NCBI GenBank assembly: GCA_000824805.1
Contig: CCNA01000028.1
Location: 1-64,000 of the forward strand
Direction: 5' to 3'
Source of the DNA: Mesorhizobium sp. SOD10
Lineage (GTDB): Bacteria > Pseudomonadota > Alphaproteobacteria > Rhizobiales > Rhizobiaceae
DNA length: 64,000 nt
A program made the translations under genes and the position numbers. Positions 34,510 to 43,134 of the stretch are shown here, in pieces; within the stretch, counting starts at the first letter, position 1; the number at the start of each line of letters is the position of its first letter. Under the pieces are notes generated by a model. It was not told where the DNA came from, ran no database searches, and saw only the letters and a list, made by a program, of their open reading frames with translations.

Positions 34510-35054
34510 TCGCGCGGCCTTCTCTTCATCTGATCGGCAGCCGTTTGCGGCGCGTTCGCGCGCGCAAGACGCTTGCCGCGGCAAGCATCGGTCTTGGCCT
34601 GATCGGCTTAACCGCTTTCGTCAAGCCGACGCCCGTCCTGGTCTGGAATGCCTCGGCCAGCGCGCCAATCGGGCTCTATGGCCTTGGCCTTGGTACCGCT
34701 CGCGCCGGTGATTTCGTGCTTGTCCGCTTGCCCAAAATGGCCGCTCACCTCGCCGACCAACGCGGCTATCTGCCTCGCAACGTGCCGCTGGTGAAGCGCA
34801 TCGCCGCACTGCCGCACGAGCATGTCTGCGCCTTCAATGACGCCATCATCATCGGCGGCGAGATCGTGACACGCCGCCTTCCGGTCGACACGCAAGGCCG
34901 AACCTTGCCTTGGTGGAACGAATGCCGGGCACTCACCGGCGACGAAGTTTTCCTTATCAATGGCGAGGCTCCCGGCTCCTTCGACAGCCGGTATTTCGGG
35001 CCGGTGCCGGCCGCCAATATCGTTGGGAGGCTCGTGCCGCTATGGACCGAGTGA
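34506..35054 (+). CDS. traF: Conjugal transfer peptidase TraF (S26 family)
   Basis: The 182-aa protein has an N-terminal membrane segment and the S26 signal-peptidase/TraF pattern. The nucleophile Ser lies in NASASAPIGLY and the catalytic Lys in PLVKRIAALP, with the C-terminal FDSRYFGPV motif. TraF processes the conjugative pilin during transfer. It starts at ATG 34506, overlapping the rdfS stop, and overlaps the transglycosylase gene by 13 bases at its end. Confidence 0.9.
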   Translation: MIARPSLHLIGSRLRRVRARKTLAAASIGLGLIGLTAFVKPTPVLVWNASASAPIGLYGLGLGTARAGDFVLVRLPKMAAHLADQRGYLPRNVPLVKRIAALPHEHVCAFNDAIIIGGEIVTRRLPVDTQGRTLPWWNECRALTGDEVFLINGEAPGSFDSRYFGPVPAANIVGRLVPLWTE

Positions 35055-35725
35055 CCCTCCTGATTTTGGGCATGGTGTCGATTGCGCCATGCGCCTGTTC
35101 CGCCGCGACCGGCGCTGAGCCGGCCGTCATCTCCCAAAGTCCGCAGCTGGCAAGATGGCAAGAGTTCGTAGCCGAGGCAAGCCGGCGCTTCAGTGTTCCT
35201 CAAGGCTGGATTTATGCCGTCATGGACGCCGAAAGCCGGGGGCAGACCATGCTCAACGATCGGCCGATCACTTCACGAGCCGGCGCGATTGGGCTGATGC
35301 AGGTGATGCCCGACACCTATGAGGAACTGCACGTCGAGCATGATCTCGGAGCCGATCCGCACGATCCGCGCGACAATATTCTGGCCGGTACAGCCTATCT
35401 GCGCGCCATGTATGATCGCTTCGGCTTTCCTGGGCTGTTCGCAGCCTACAACGCCGGGCCGGATCGATATGAGGCGCATCTGGAACGCGGGAAGCCGCTG
35501 CCGAGAGAGACAGTTTTGTATCTGAAACAGCTTAAGGCGGCGGGTGTTTCGGCGGCCGACATGGATCAGTTCAAGCGCAAATCTCGACCGCCAAAAGCGC
35601 CTAAAATCTCCTTAGGGCGCGAATTGTTTTTCCTAAGGGATGGCGTTTCGGCGGCCGGTTCGAGTGGCGCAGTTCTGGTGCCGCTCGGGTCTCAGCCAGG
35701 GTCAGCGCGGCCGGCCGGCAGATGA
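35042..35725 (+). CDS. Lytic transglycosylase (SLT family) of the transfer operon
   Basis: The 227-aa exported protein has an N-terminal hydrophobic signal region with a Cys-containing stretch (APCACSA), so it could be a lipoprotein. A lytic-transglycosylase domain follows, with the catalytic Glu in MDAESRGQ, then GAIGLMQVMP and FAAYNAGP. Such enzymes open the cell wall for the conjugation channel. ATG 35042 lies inside the traF 3' end. The tail after residue 185 is low in complexity. Confidence 0.88.
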   Translation: MDRVTLLILGMVSIAPCACSAATGAEPAVISQSPQLARWQEFVAEASRRFSVPQGWIYAVMDAESRGQTMLNDRPITSRAGAIGLMQVMPDTYEELHVEHDLGADPHDPRDNILAGTAYLRAMYDRFGFPGLFAAYNAGPDRYEAHLERGKPLPRETVLYLKQLKAAGVSAADMDQFKRKSRPPKAPKISLGRELFFLRDGVSAAGSSGAVLVPLGSQPGSARPAGR

Positions 35726-35825
35726 GGGGAGGCGTGACGATCAGCCCGAGCGCGGGGCGAGGGGCTGGGGGCTGGGGCTGGCGGCTGAGTTGAGGGCTGA
35801 GGGCCGAGTTGAGGGAAGGCAAGAT

Positions 35826-35859
35826 AAAGACACCGCCTCCACGAGGCGGCGAAGTCTTT
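35826..35859. other. Candidate oriT hairpin upstream of the relaxase gene
   Basis: A nested inverted repeat sits in the 229-base gap before rlxS. Outer arms are AAAGAC (35826-35831) and GTCTTT (35854-35859); inner arms are CCGCCTC (35833-35839) and GAGGCGG (35843-35849) with a CAC loop. Transfer origins usually lie next to the relaxase gene and contain such repeats. G-rich near-repeats (GGGCTG variants) occur just upstream at about 35757-35815. It could instead be a terminator for the transglycosylase gene. No nic site can be proven. Confidence 0.4.
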
Positions 35860-35954
35860 GTCTGCACATCGTTTTTCCTGGAGGTTGCCTTCAGAAGCAG
35901 GAGAGCGAATCTATGCAAGTAGTTGATTTTGCTGGAGTTCTGTAGGAGGCTTCC

Positions 35955-37922
35955 GTGCAGGATGAAGACTTCAGGCCCAAGCTCGGCAAGATTGGGTCGC
36001 GCGGCTCGAAGGCGGGCAAACGCTTCGTGGGCCAGGTCCGGGCAGCAATCAACAGAGCCGGGGGCAGGCCGAAGCGCGGCGCAAGCTTCACGGGAAGCCG
36101 GGTTGGGCGCGGTGGGGCTGCCGCAGCGCTGCTCAAGTCACGCGACCGATATGCTGCCTTCCGGCGACGTCGTGTGATCGTCAAGGCACGGGTTGTGAAG
36201 CTCGCCGGCAAGGCCGCGGACGGAGCGCGTGCGCATCTGCGCTATCTCCAGCGCGACGGCGTCACCCGCGAAGGCGAGCCTGGCGAGCTTTACGGTGCCG
36301 AGAGCGACGGCGTCGACGGCAAGGCCTTCGTCGATCGTGCAGACGGCGACCGGCATCAGTTCCGCTTCATCGTCGCACCTGAGGACGGTATCGAGTATGA
36401 CGATCTCAAGCCGCTGACCCGGCGCCTGATGGCGCAGATGGAAGAAGACCTCGGCACGAAGCTCGATTGGGTGGCCGTCGATCATTTCAACACTGGCCAT
36501 CCGCATACGCACGTCATCATCCGCGGCAAGGACGACCGCGGCGAGAATCTCGTCATCGCGCGCGAGTACATTTCCTCTGGTTTGCGAGAGCGCGCGGCGG
36601 AGCTGGTGAGCCTCGATCTTGGTCCCCGTACAGACCGCGAAATCGAGCAGCGCCTGCGTCAGGAAATGGAGCAAGAATGCTTCACCAGCATCGACCGGCA
36701 ACTGCTACGAATGCGCGACGACGATAAGCTTGTCTCGCCGGACAGTCGCAATGCGTTTCGCCAGACGGTGCAGCAGGGGCGCCTGCGCAAGCTCGAGCGG
36801 ATGGGTTTGGCTGAGGAGGCCGGCTCCGACCGCTGGCGGCTGAACGATCAGCTTGAAGCGACGCTGCGCCGGTTAGGCGAGCGCGGCGACATCATCAAGA
36901 CCATGCATCGCGAACTGACCAGTAAGGGAATTGCGCGCAGTGCCGCCGACTATATTGTGTACGATGCGGGACAGAATGCCGAGCCTGTGGTCGGCCGCGT
37001 GGTCGCGCGCGGGTTGGCAGACGAAATCCAAGACCGGCATTACCTCATCGTCGATGGTTTGGACGGCAAAAGCCATTACATCGATATCGGGAAAGGCGAG
37101 GCAACCGAACCGACGCCCGATGGCAGTATCGTGCGGGTCACGCCGCGGAACACCGAGCCCAGACGGGTCGACCGTACGATCGCGGACATCGCTGCAGCGA
37201 ATGGCGGGCGCTACAATGTCGATATCCATCTGAGGCAGGACCCTTCCGCCACCGAACGCTTTGCGGAGACGCATGTCCGGCGGCTGGAAGCGATCCGGCG
37301 AGCCGCCGGCGGCTTGGAGCGCCAGCCGGATGGCACCTGGACGATCGACCCGGACCATCTCGATCGTGTTGCGGAATACGAGCGCGATCGCGCGAAGGCG
37401 GAGCCAGTCCTGGTCGATAAGCTCTCATCACTGCCGCTGGAGAAGCAAGTCAGTTTTGACGGTGCCACCTGGATTGATCAGGAGCTAGGTTCCGATGCGC
37501 CTGAGACACTGCGCAAATCCGGCTTTGGCCGTGACGTGCATGAGGCGCAGGCTCGCCGGAGGCAATGGCTGATTGCGCAGGGTTTAGCGCACGAAGAGCA
37601 GGACCGAATTGTCTATCGCGCCAATCTGATATCGATCCTGCGCCAGCGCGAGCTGAACCGCGTTGCCGGTCGGCTTTCGAGCGAGCTCGGGCTCTCCTAT
37701 TTTGAAGCAAAGCCTGGAGATCGACTGGAGGGCACGCTTCGACGCTCAGTCGAGCTCTCGGGCGGAAAATATGCTGTAATCGAAAAATCGCGCGAGTTCA
37801 CGCTGGTGCCGTGGCGGCCGGTGCTCGATCGTCACGTCGGCAAGGAGGTTTCCGGGGTTGTGCAGCGCGAGGGCATCTCCTGGAGGGTCGGTCGGCAAAG
37901 AAGCGGACTTAGCGTTTCGTAA
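35955..37922 (+). CDS. rlxS: VirD2/TraI-type relaxase with DUF3363 (RlxS-like)
   Basis: The 655-aa protein nicks DNA at oriT and pilots the strand during conjugation. The relaxase domain has the metal-binding histidine triad HPHTH at 182-186 (VIIRG following). Tyrosines in the RAHLRYLQRDG region suit a catalytic role. The C-terminal two thirds match the DUF3363 region of rhizobial relaxases. The start is GTG 35955, backed by TAGGAGG seven bases upstream. In Mesorhizobium ICEs rdfS, traF, a transglycosylase and rlxS form one transcript. Here no coupling protein or mating-pair genes follow; a convergent defence operon does. Confidence 0.9.
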   Translation: MQDEDFRPKLGKIGSRGSKAGKRFVGQVRAAINRAGGRPKRGASFTGSRVGRGGAAAALLKSRDRYAAFRRRRVIVKARVVKLAGKAADGARAHLRYLQRDGVTREGEPGELYGAESDGVDGKAFVDRADGDRHQFRFIVAPEDGIEYDDLKPLTRRLMAQMEEDLGTKLDWVAVDHFNTGHPHTHVIIRGKDDRGENLVIAREYISSGLRERAAELVSLDLGPRTDREIEQRLRQEMEQECFTSIDRQLLRMRDDDKLVSPDSRNAFRQTVQQGRLRKLERMGLAEEAGSDRWRLNDQLEATLRRLGERGDIIKTMHRELTSKGIARSAADYIVYDAGQNAEPVVGRVVARGLADEIQDRHYLIVDGLDGKSHYIDIGKGEATEPTPDGSIVRVTPRNTEPRRVDRTIADIAAANGGRYNVDIHLRQDPSATERFAETHVRRLEAIRRAAGGLERQPDGTWTIDPDHLDRVAEYERDRAKAEPVLVDKLSSLPLEKQVSFDGATWIDQELGSDAPETLRKSGFGRDVHEAQARRRQWLIAQGLAHEEQDRIVYRANLISILRQRELNRVAGRLSSELGLSYFEAKPGDRLEGTLRRSVELSGGKYAVIEKSREFTLVPWRPVLDRHVGKEVSGVVQREGISWRVGRQRSGLSVS

Positions 37923-37989
37923 TGGCGCCCCGCATTGTCATTTTTCGGTGGCAGCTTGGAGCACCCCGGCTGGGAAGACGTCAGATTGC

Positions 37990-39549
37990 TCAGGCGGCAG
38001 ACACCTTGCTCGGCTGTTCCACGGTGTTGCCGTATTTCCGCCTATACGCGCCAATGAAATCCTCATCACTACAGATGCAGCGACCGCTGGAATCTTTGGC
38101 CTTCGGATCATGCAAGTGGGATCCAAGCGGACGCAGAAGATTCAGGCGCGTGCTCGTCGTTGGGCTAGCGGGAAGACCTGAACTGTGTTTGACCAGCTCC
38201 GCGGCGAGCATGATGCCGGCGAGCGCTGACTGAAATGCCATCGGAACCACGGTTCGAACGAGACGACTTCCGCCGCTTAGCTGGAACACCACACCGCCAC
38301 AGATTGCCTGCTGGTAGAAGGAACGGAGCGGTTGGCCAACGAACCGAGCGAGAGGCTCGAACGGCACGCCCATGGCTGTTGCCACCCGAGCTACAAAGTC
38401 GTGTGGGACTGCAGCGTTGGTCTGGAGAAGCGTTTTTACCTGGTCATGTGCTTCCGGCATCCCGAGTTCTTCGGCGAACAGTTGGTGCTCGTCCTTGGAT
38501 CTTCCTGTTGGCAGGTACATGCAGCAAAGGCAAGCCCGGCCATCATCAAAACCATGGCGCGACACCCCTAGATCATGCTCCTGTGTCCAGGCATTTGCGA
38601 TCCAACGGGGGAGAGTCCCTTGTACAGCGAGGCGGTCAGCGGCGGTGTCGAGTGCGACACCAACGCGCTCGAAGCGCCAATCACCTCGATGCGCAACATA
38701 GTCAGCCCATCGCAGCGGGTGCGCCTCAACCTTGAGAGCGGTCGATCCAAGCGCATTCATCGCGAATTCGGTCTTGAGCATCCCCACATCCGACTGACCG
38801 GCCAACACGTAGCGCTGGAGGTTTGAGAGTTCGATGGATTCGTGGTCGATCACATGCAGGCGGCCGGAAAGACCGGATTGCCTTGCTAACGTCCAAAGCG
38901 AGCCATGGCCGATCGCGCCGAGCCCCACGAGATGGGTTTCGCCCAGGTCGACAGGAAATTCAATCGGGCTTGGATCGCCTGATTTTCTTCTGCTGTAGGT
39001 GAATAACGAGAGATCGATGTACTCGTCCAACTCGGCGCCGGTCAGCTGCAAGCCGAAGACGGTTCGAAAGACGTTCGCGGCGGCAAAGCAGCTTGCGGCG
39101 CCCGCTCCATAGGGCAGCGAACTCGAGCCGGAGCCCACGGGGCCCGTACGTGAGAGCTTTGCCGCCCAACCCTCCGATCCCATAAAGAAGGTCGGGCACC
39201 CAAGTGATGGACGCATTGCGCCTGCAACCACACAGATCGTGGCAGACTTGCCGGAACGCCGGATGCCAATTTTTGGATTGATCGACTTTGCCAGGCGCTC
39301 GAGGGCTTGGGCTTGAGTGCTCGCCGCGTCATCAAGGGGGAGTATTGCCAGAATCGGATACAGTCGAGCAAGCAACCTCACCGTGAGATCAAGCGTCGCC
39401 CGGCCTTCGGCACACGAGACGGCATTGTCGTCGAAGGCCACAGCCACGACTTGCTTTTCGAGCGCTGTCTTGAAGTCGCCTAGATGAAAGTCGGTCAGGA
39501 CCTGAGATGCTGCCGTGGCCGCGCGGTCAATGAAGTTTGCGAGGGCCAT
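37990..39549 (-). CDS. E1-like ThiF-domain activating enzyme of a Bil-type system (BilD-like)
   Basis: The 519-aa protein has a divergent N-terminal half and a ThiF/E1 Rossmann domain with VGLGAIGHGSLWTLARQ near residue 215, the acidic strand VIDHESIELSNLQRY, and NLQR-type contacts. Cys-rich patches (ACLCCMY, and CICSDED near the C-terminus) could give a catalytic or zinc-binding Cys. E1 enzymes adenylate the C-terminal Gly of a ubiquitin-like protein. It is the last gene of the leftward order UBL-E2-JAMM-E1, the same as bilA-bilB-bilC-bilD in the ISG15-like antiphage system that modifies phage tails. It is convergent with the relaxase gene. Confidence 0.85.
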   Translation of the reverse strand: MALANFIDRAATAASQVLTDFHLGDFKTALEKQVVAVAFDDNAVSCAEGRATLDLTVRLLARLYPILAILPLDDAASTQAQALERLAKSINPKIGIRRSGKSATICVVAGAMRPSLGCPTFFMGSEGWAAKLSRTGPVGSGSSSLPYGAGAASCFAAANVFRTVFGLQLTGAELDEYIDLSLFTYSRRKSGDPSPIEFPVDLGETHLVGLGAIGHGSLWTLARQSGLSGRLHVIDHESIELSNLQRYVLAGQSDVGMLKTEFAMNALGSTALKVEAHPLRWADYVAHRGDWRFERVGVALDTAADRLAVQGTLPRWIANAWTQEHDLGVSRHGFDDGRACLCCMYLPTGRSKDEHQLFAEELGMPEAHDQVKTLLQTNAAVPHDFVARVATAMGVPFEPLARFVGQPLRSFYQQAICGGVVFQLSGGSRLVRTVVPMAFQSALAGIMLAAELVKHSSGLPASPTTSTRLNLLRPLGSHLHDPKAKDSSGRCICSDEDFIGAYRRKYGNTVEQPSKVSAA

Positions 39550-39552
39550 TAT

Positions 39553-40041
39553 TCAGCTCGTAATCGTGATCATGCTCGTCAGGGCCGCGGATGGCACCTC
39601 GATCCACGTGGCCTTTCCATCAAGTCGATAGGCGGCGATCCGAGCAAGATCGAAGGGCTCGCGGGCGAAATTCGGCACCACCAGTGACAGACACCCAACC
39701 GTGGTGGCGACCGCGTATGCGTCGTCGGTTGTGGAATGGTAGGCTCGGCCCGGATGGCTATGTATCTGCGCGACGAGTTTCAACCCGCTCTTGTAGAGCC
39801 AGACATTGAGCCGATGGAGTTCTTCGGGCGGAATCATGACGCAGACACCGTCGTCCGTCCGAATGTGACGTTGCGCCGGGATCACGGCTTCTGTTATCTC
39901 AAAGTGCTGCCCTTGCTGAACGCCTACCCATAGGCCCATTCCCTCATGACCTTGGCGGCCTACCGAGCGCATATGCGCCTGCACCTTCGACACGCAGTCT
40001 TGCGGCAGAGTGACTGTTACTACCTCTTTCAATGCAGTCAT
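39553..40041 (-). CDS. JAMM/JAB deubiquitinase-like metalloprotease (BilC-like)
   Basis: The 162-aa protein is a single JAB/MPN domain. Metal and catalytic residues follow the JAMM pattern: Glu33 (HEGMGLW), His94 and His96 (HSHPGRAYH), Thr104 in the usual Ser place, and Asp107. It would trim or remove the ubiquitin-like modifier. ATG 40041 overlaps the E2 gene stop (ATGA), and the E1 gene follows after three bases. A 50-residue upstream extension lies inside the E2 gene and is discarded. Confidence 0.88.
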   Translation of the reverse strand: MTALKEVVTVTLPQDCVSKVQAHMRSVGRQGHEGMGLWVGVQQGQHFEITEAVIPAQRHIRTDDGVCVMIPPEELHRLNVWLYKSGLKLVAQIHSHPGRAYHSTTDDAYAVATTVGCLSLVVPNFAREPFDLARIAAYRLDGKATWIEVPSAALTSMITITS

Positions 40042-40655
40042 TCCGGAATCGCCTGAAGTGAGACGACCATCGGTCCGACTACGGGTTGAAGCTGAATCTG
40101 AAGCTGATCCACCGGGCCGGTCCCATACTTGATGATTTTGTCCAGGATGAAGGCCAAAGAGCCTTCGCCAGAACCGCGATGGAGAAGCCATGAATCACCT
40201 GAATGAGCCGGGTTGTCGTGGTATTCCCGAATTCCGGCCATGCACAGAAATGGCGGGTCGTCGGGACTATTGGACTGGATGAAGTCCGTAAGCGGCACAG
40301 CGTTCTGCTGGATCAGTGTGGCGATCATCTCCGGAGGAGTTCCAGGAAGCGGAGGACGTCTCAGCATCCTGAGCTGTAGATCCTTGCGGGCAATTGGCTG
40401 AAGCGTGAAGGGATCGACGAAAACCAGGGACGGAGGTCTCAAGTCGTAATTGGAGAAGTCGATCTCGACGGCTGCACCGATCACCCGGGGCTTCAGCTTC
40501 GGCGTTGCAAAGATGAAGAATGCGGACGGGAATGTCGCCTCAGTCAGGAAGCACCCTTGCGCCCGGTAGAACCTTGCCTGTGCCCGGAACCTGTCGATCT
40601 CTCGGTCGAATTTTGCCCGGGAGACCTCAGGGTCCACGTACTGGGTTTCAGCCAC
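40038..40655 (-). CDS. E2-like conjugating enzyme of a Bil-type system (BilB-like)
   Basis: The 205-aa protein has the prokaryotic E2-like pattern. A beta-rich N-terminal part with a proline-rich segment (RPPSLVFVDPFT) is followed by PPFLCMAGIREYHDNPAHSGDSWLLHRG, which supplies the probable catalytic Cys and conserved His residues. It would receive the modifier from the E1 and pass it to a target. The start is GTG at 40655, which overlaps the UBL gene by eight bases. It is one of four tightly packed genes. Confidence 0.82.
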   Translation of the reverse strand: MAETQYVDPEVSRAKFDREIDRFRAQARFYRAQGCFLTEATFPSAFFIFATPKLKPRVIGAAVEIDFSNYDLRPPSLVFVDPFTLQPIARKDLQLRMLRRPPLPGTPPEMIATLIQQNAVPLTDFIQSNSPDDPPFLCMAGIREYHDNPAHSGDSWLLHRGSGEGSLAFILDKIIKYGTGPVDQLQIQLQPVVGPMVVSLQAIPE

Positions 40656-40944
40656 CGGCTACCCCCGCCTTCAGACTGAGGAACAGGGTCACGGAAGTCC
40701 CGAAACCGAACTCGCCAACTTTCTTCCCGACGTCCAGCAAGGTGCCGGACTCGTCCTTAAGCTCCCAATTTTCCGGTGGTTGGGCAACGTTTTGTGTATT
40801 TTCAAGGGCTTTTGCGAGAACGACGTGAAGTGGCTGATTAGGATTGGCCTCTATCAGCGTGGGCTGACCGTTCACCACGACCGTGATCTCAATCTTCCCC
40901 GGGCCGCCGCCGTGATTTTCGTCCTTGCCGGAACTGTTCGACAT
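40648..40944 (-). CDS. Ubiquitin-like modifier ending in Gly-Gly (BilA-like, DUF2604)
   Basis: The 98-aa protein has a disordered N-terminus with a Gly-rich patch (about residues 13-16), then one ubiquitin-like fold of the DUF2604 type (KIEITVVVNGQPTLIEA, WELKDESGTLLDVGKKV, VTLFLSLKAGVAGG). It ends exactly in Gly-Gly, so it needs no processing before E1 activation. The best-studied BilA proteins have two fused UBL domains; this one has a single domain. ATG 40944 has AGGAG at a good distance. It is the first gene of the operon. Confidence 0.83.
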   Translation of the reverse strand: MSNSSGKDENHGGGPGKIEITVVVNGQPTLIEANPNQPLHVVLAKALENTQNVAQPPENWELKDESGTLLDVGKKVGEFGFGTSVTLFLSLKAGVAGG

Positions 40945-41613
40945 TGTAGCACTCCTGTGGCTTGCCAACGAAGGCCCCAGGGCGCTAGTTGCCGACCCGG
41001 TAGGGAACGGACTGGCGGTCTTCAATCGCCCACTCGGTGCCACAGCCCGAGAGTACGCAAAGACAGAGGCAGGCTACCGATTCGGTACGCCTCCTTCTTA
41101 TGCAGGAGTCGACTGGCAAGTAAACGATCAAAACTGCTCTTCACAACAAAAACAGCTTCAAGCATTGTGTAAATATTGGCGTCATGCCAATTGCGGGGAC
41201 ATGACGAGGCCGCGAAAAAAAGCCTAGCTGGGGCCACGCAGCCATTCTACGTCGCGATCGGTGCAGCCCTTGCTAGCGCCTGCCATTGACCTCGGCACCC
41301 GAAGATAGCTTTCTTGAGGAGCGCGCGCCGTCTTTGATGAGGTCCGAGCAAGCCGGGTATCTCGGATCGGAGACGCTGCCGGATTTCCATATCGCGATTG
41401 GCCTCCCGGAGGCGATTGCGGTGACGGCGAGCGACGGCTTACCGATCGCAAAACTGGACCGATGCCGCGGTCGCGGGTGCCTCGCAGAGCAAATTGCGGA
41501 AGTTTAAGCGACTGATATGGCAATATTATCATTCGTTTTATCGCGCCGACAAGCTGTGCGTTTTGGTGTGAAAATCATCGTCAAAAGCGCACTGCCACCT
41601 TACCATCAAAATC
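40945..41613. other. Intergenic region between the Bil operon and the DUF1403 pseudogene
   Basis: About 670 bases. Several short frames (for example 73 aa at 41286-41507 on the plus strand) lack motifs and convincing ribosome-binding sites. The Bil promoter should lie near 40950-41200 on the minus strand. An AT-rich patch at about 41515-41610 precedes the DUF1403 remnant and probably was its promoter. Confidence 0.4.
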
Positions 41614-42450
41614 ATGATTCGCCTGGACCCCGCGACCGCCAGTCCCGCTGCGCCGTCCACCGTTCCGGGCTGGGCGCCCGCGGCCGGTGGTGCGCTCGGC
41701 GACGCCGACGCCGCCTTCCGGGCCGGCGCCGCCTTGGGCGCGCTCGACACGCTCACTCGGGCGCAGCCTGCCTGCCTCGGCGCCTGGCGCGAGCGCCTGG
41801 CGCTCAAATGCGCCGCCGCCAGCATGCGGCTCGCCGGCCGCGCCGAGGACGAGGCCGCCTTGCGCGACGCCTGGCAGCTTTGCCCGGCCGGCGCAATCCC
41901 GGTCCCGCAGGCGCCATTTTTGGCGCCTGGCGCCAGCTGGCGCTGCAGCCGCCGGCGGTCAGCGCCGATCGGCTGGCAAAAGTGGCCGAGATGCTCGGGC
42001 TCGCCTGGGATGATGATGCTCTCGCCGAACTCTGCAGGCACATCGAAAATCTGGTGGAGGGGCAGACGCCGGCGCCGTTTGCTGCGGCGGCGATCGCCGC
42101 CCACGTCGTCGCCACGCGCCCCGACGCCGAACTGTTCGCCTGGTGGCTCGCCGACCTGGTGCTGGCGCAAGGCCTGCGCTGGCCGCGACCGCTGCCGCTC
42201 CTGATGGCCCAGGCTTTTAGCCCGGCTTTTCGCACGGCGGCCGGCGCCAGCCGGCGAACAAAGCCGGGAGAAGAAAACTTTGAGCGCGCGGTCTGCCTGG
42301 CGCTGGTTCAGGCGGCGGCGGAGACCTGCCGGCTGGCCGCCGATCTGTCGCGCCGGGCTGAAAAGCTTCTGGCGGGGGCGCCGAAGCTGCGCGCGAAAGG
42401 CGCGGGCGACGCGATTTTTTTGCTGCTCAATGAAGATGCCGTCGCCGGTC
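41614..42450 (+). pseudogene. DUF1403 gene remnant: frameshifted and 3'-truncated
   Basis: The first 90 residues (GWAPAAGGALGDADAAFRAG, LRDAWQLC) and the following part in another frame (GPAGAIFGAWRQLAL, DDALAELCRHIENLV, ending LLNEDAVAG) together match the DUF1403 family found on rhizobial ICEs. The frame changes by one base near 41883. After about 42450 the family sequence stops and the antisense Abi-type gene begins, so the last 40 or so residues are lost. It is a dead backbone gene inside the defence island. Confidence 0.75.
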
Positions 42451-42990
42451 GCATTCGCCACCCCCGTGCTTGCGCACAAGCGATGCGAACCGCTTCATGC
42501 AGTAGGTGTGAAGACGGTCGAGCCCCGCTTGCGGTTTTTTCGCGTCGAGGTCACGGCGGATCGCCGCAATCAGTTCGTCGAGTGTCTGACTGGGTTCGAA
42601 CGCCTCGAAAGCTGATGAATCGATGTGGTCGCTCGCACCTTCAAATATTCCGACAACGGCAAAGTAATTGTCTCTTACGCCGACGCTCGGCCACGACAAG
42701 GACTCGCGATACTCCCACAAATCGCGCAGCGCCTTCGCAACTACGGCCACCGGCGCCCTTTCGATGAACGAGCGCAGTCGCTTCGCCTTCGAAGTACCCC
42801 TGCCATCAAAGAGGTTCGAGATCGAGGTGTCGATACCCAGCGCTTCGAAGAAGAAATCGGAGAAGGTTCGGTCGCTGAAATCAAGGAGATACCCGGCATC
42901 CGTACCGAGCGCCTTTTCATCCGTACCGAGCGCCTTTTCAAAAGGGTCGCGTAGGGGTCTAGGGATTAACTGCTCATAGGTGCGTGACAT
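42427..42990 (-). CDS. Truncated Abi-type (abortive-infection-like) protein
   Basis: The 187-aa frame from ATG 42990 resembles N-terminal parts of AbiJ/Abi_C-type abortive-infection proteins: LDFSDRTFSDFFFEALGID, GTSKAKRLRSFIE, ALRDLWEYRES, and later RLHTYCMKRFASLVRKHG, where the C-terminal Abi domain normally begins. It then breaks off, reading about 10 residues into the DUF1403 remnant before a stop at 42427. A perfect 21-bp tandem repeat near 42903-42944 duplicates EKALGTD at the N-terminus. It may be non-functional, though expression is possible. No protein family is certain. Confidence 0.55.
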   Translation of the reverse strand: MSRTYEQLIPRPLRDPFEKALGTDEKALGTDAGYLLDFSDRTFSDFFFEALGIDTSISNLFDGRGTSKAKRLRSFIERAPVAVVAKALRDLWEYRESLSWPSVGVRDNYFAVVGIFEGASDHIDSSAFEAFEPSQTLDELIAAIRRDLDAKKPQAGLDRLHTYCMKRFASLVRKHGGGECDRRRHLH

Positions 42991-43134
42991 TATAGACGAT
43001 GCTCTAGACGGGGTTTGGAACCGACGGCAAGACCTGGTGCGACAGTGTGAAAGTCCGCTAGGCGTGACAGCTAAAGGCCGGTCGATTTCGCGCGCGAAGC
43101 GGCCTGCTTTCCATAGCAACGCGCATCGTAAGCA

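Noticed and set aside
41286..41507. 73-codon plus-strand frame between the Bil operon and DUF1403
   Set aside because: No ribosome-binding site of note, no motif, and an equally long frame on the other strand.
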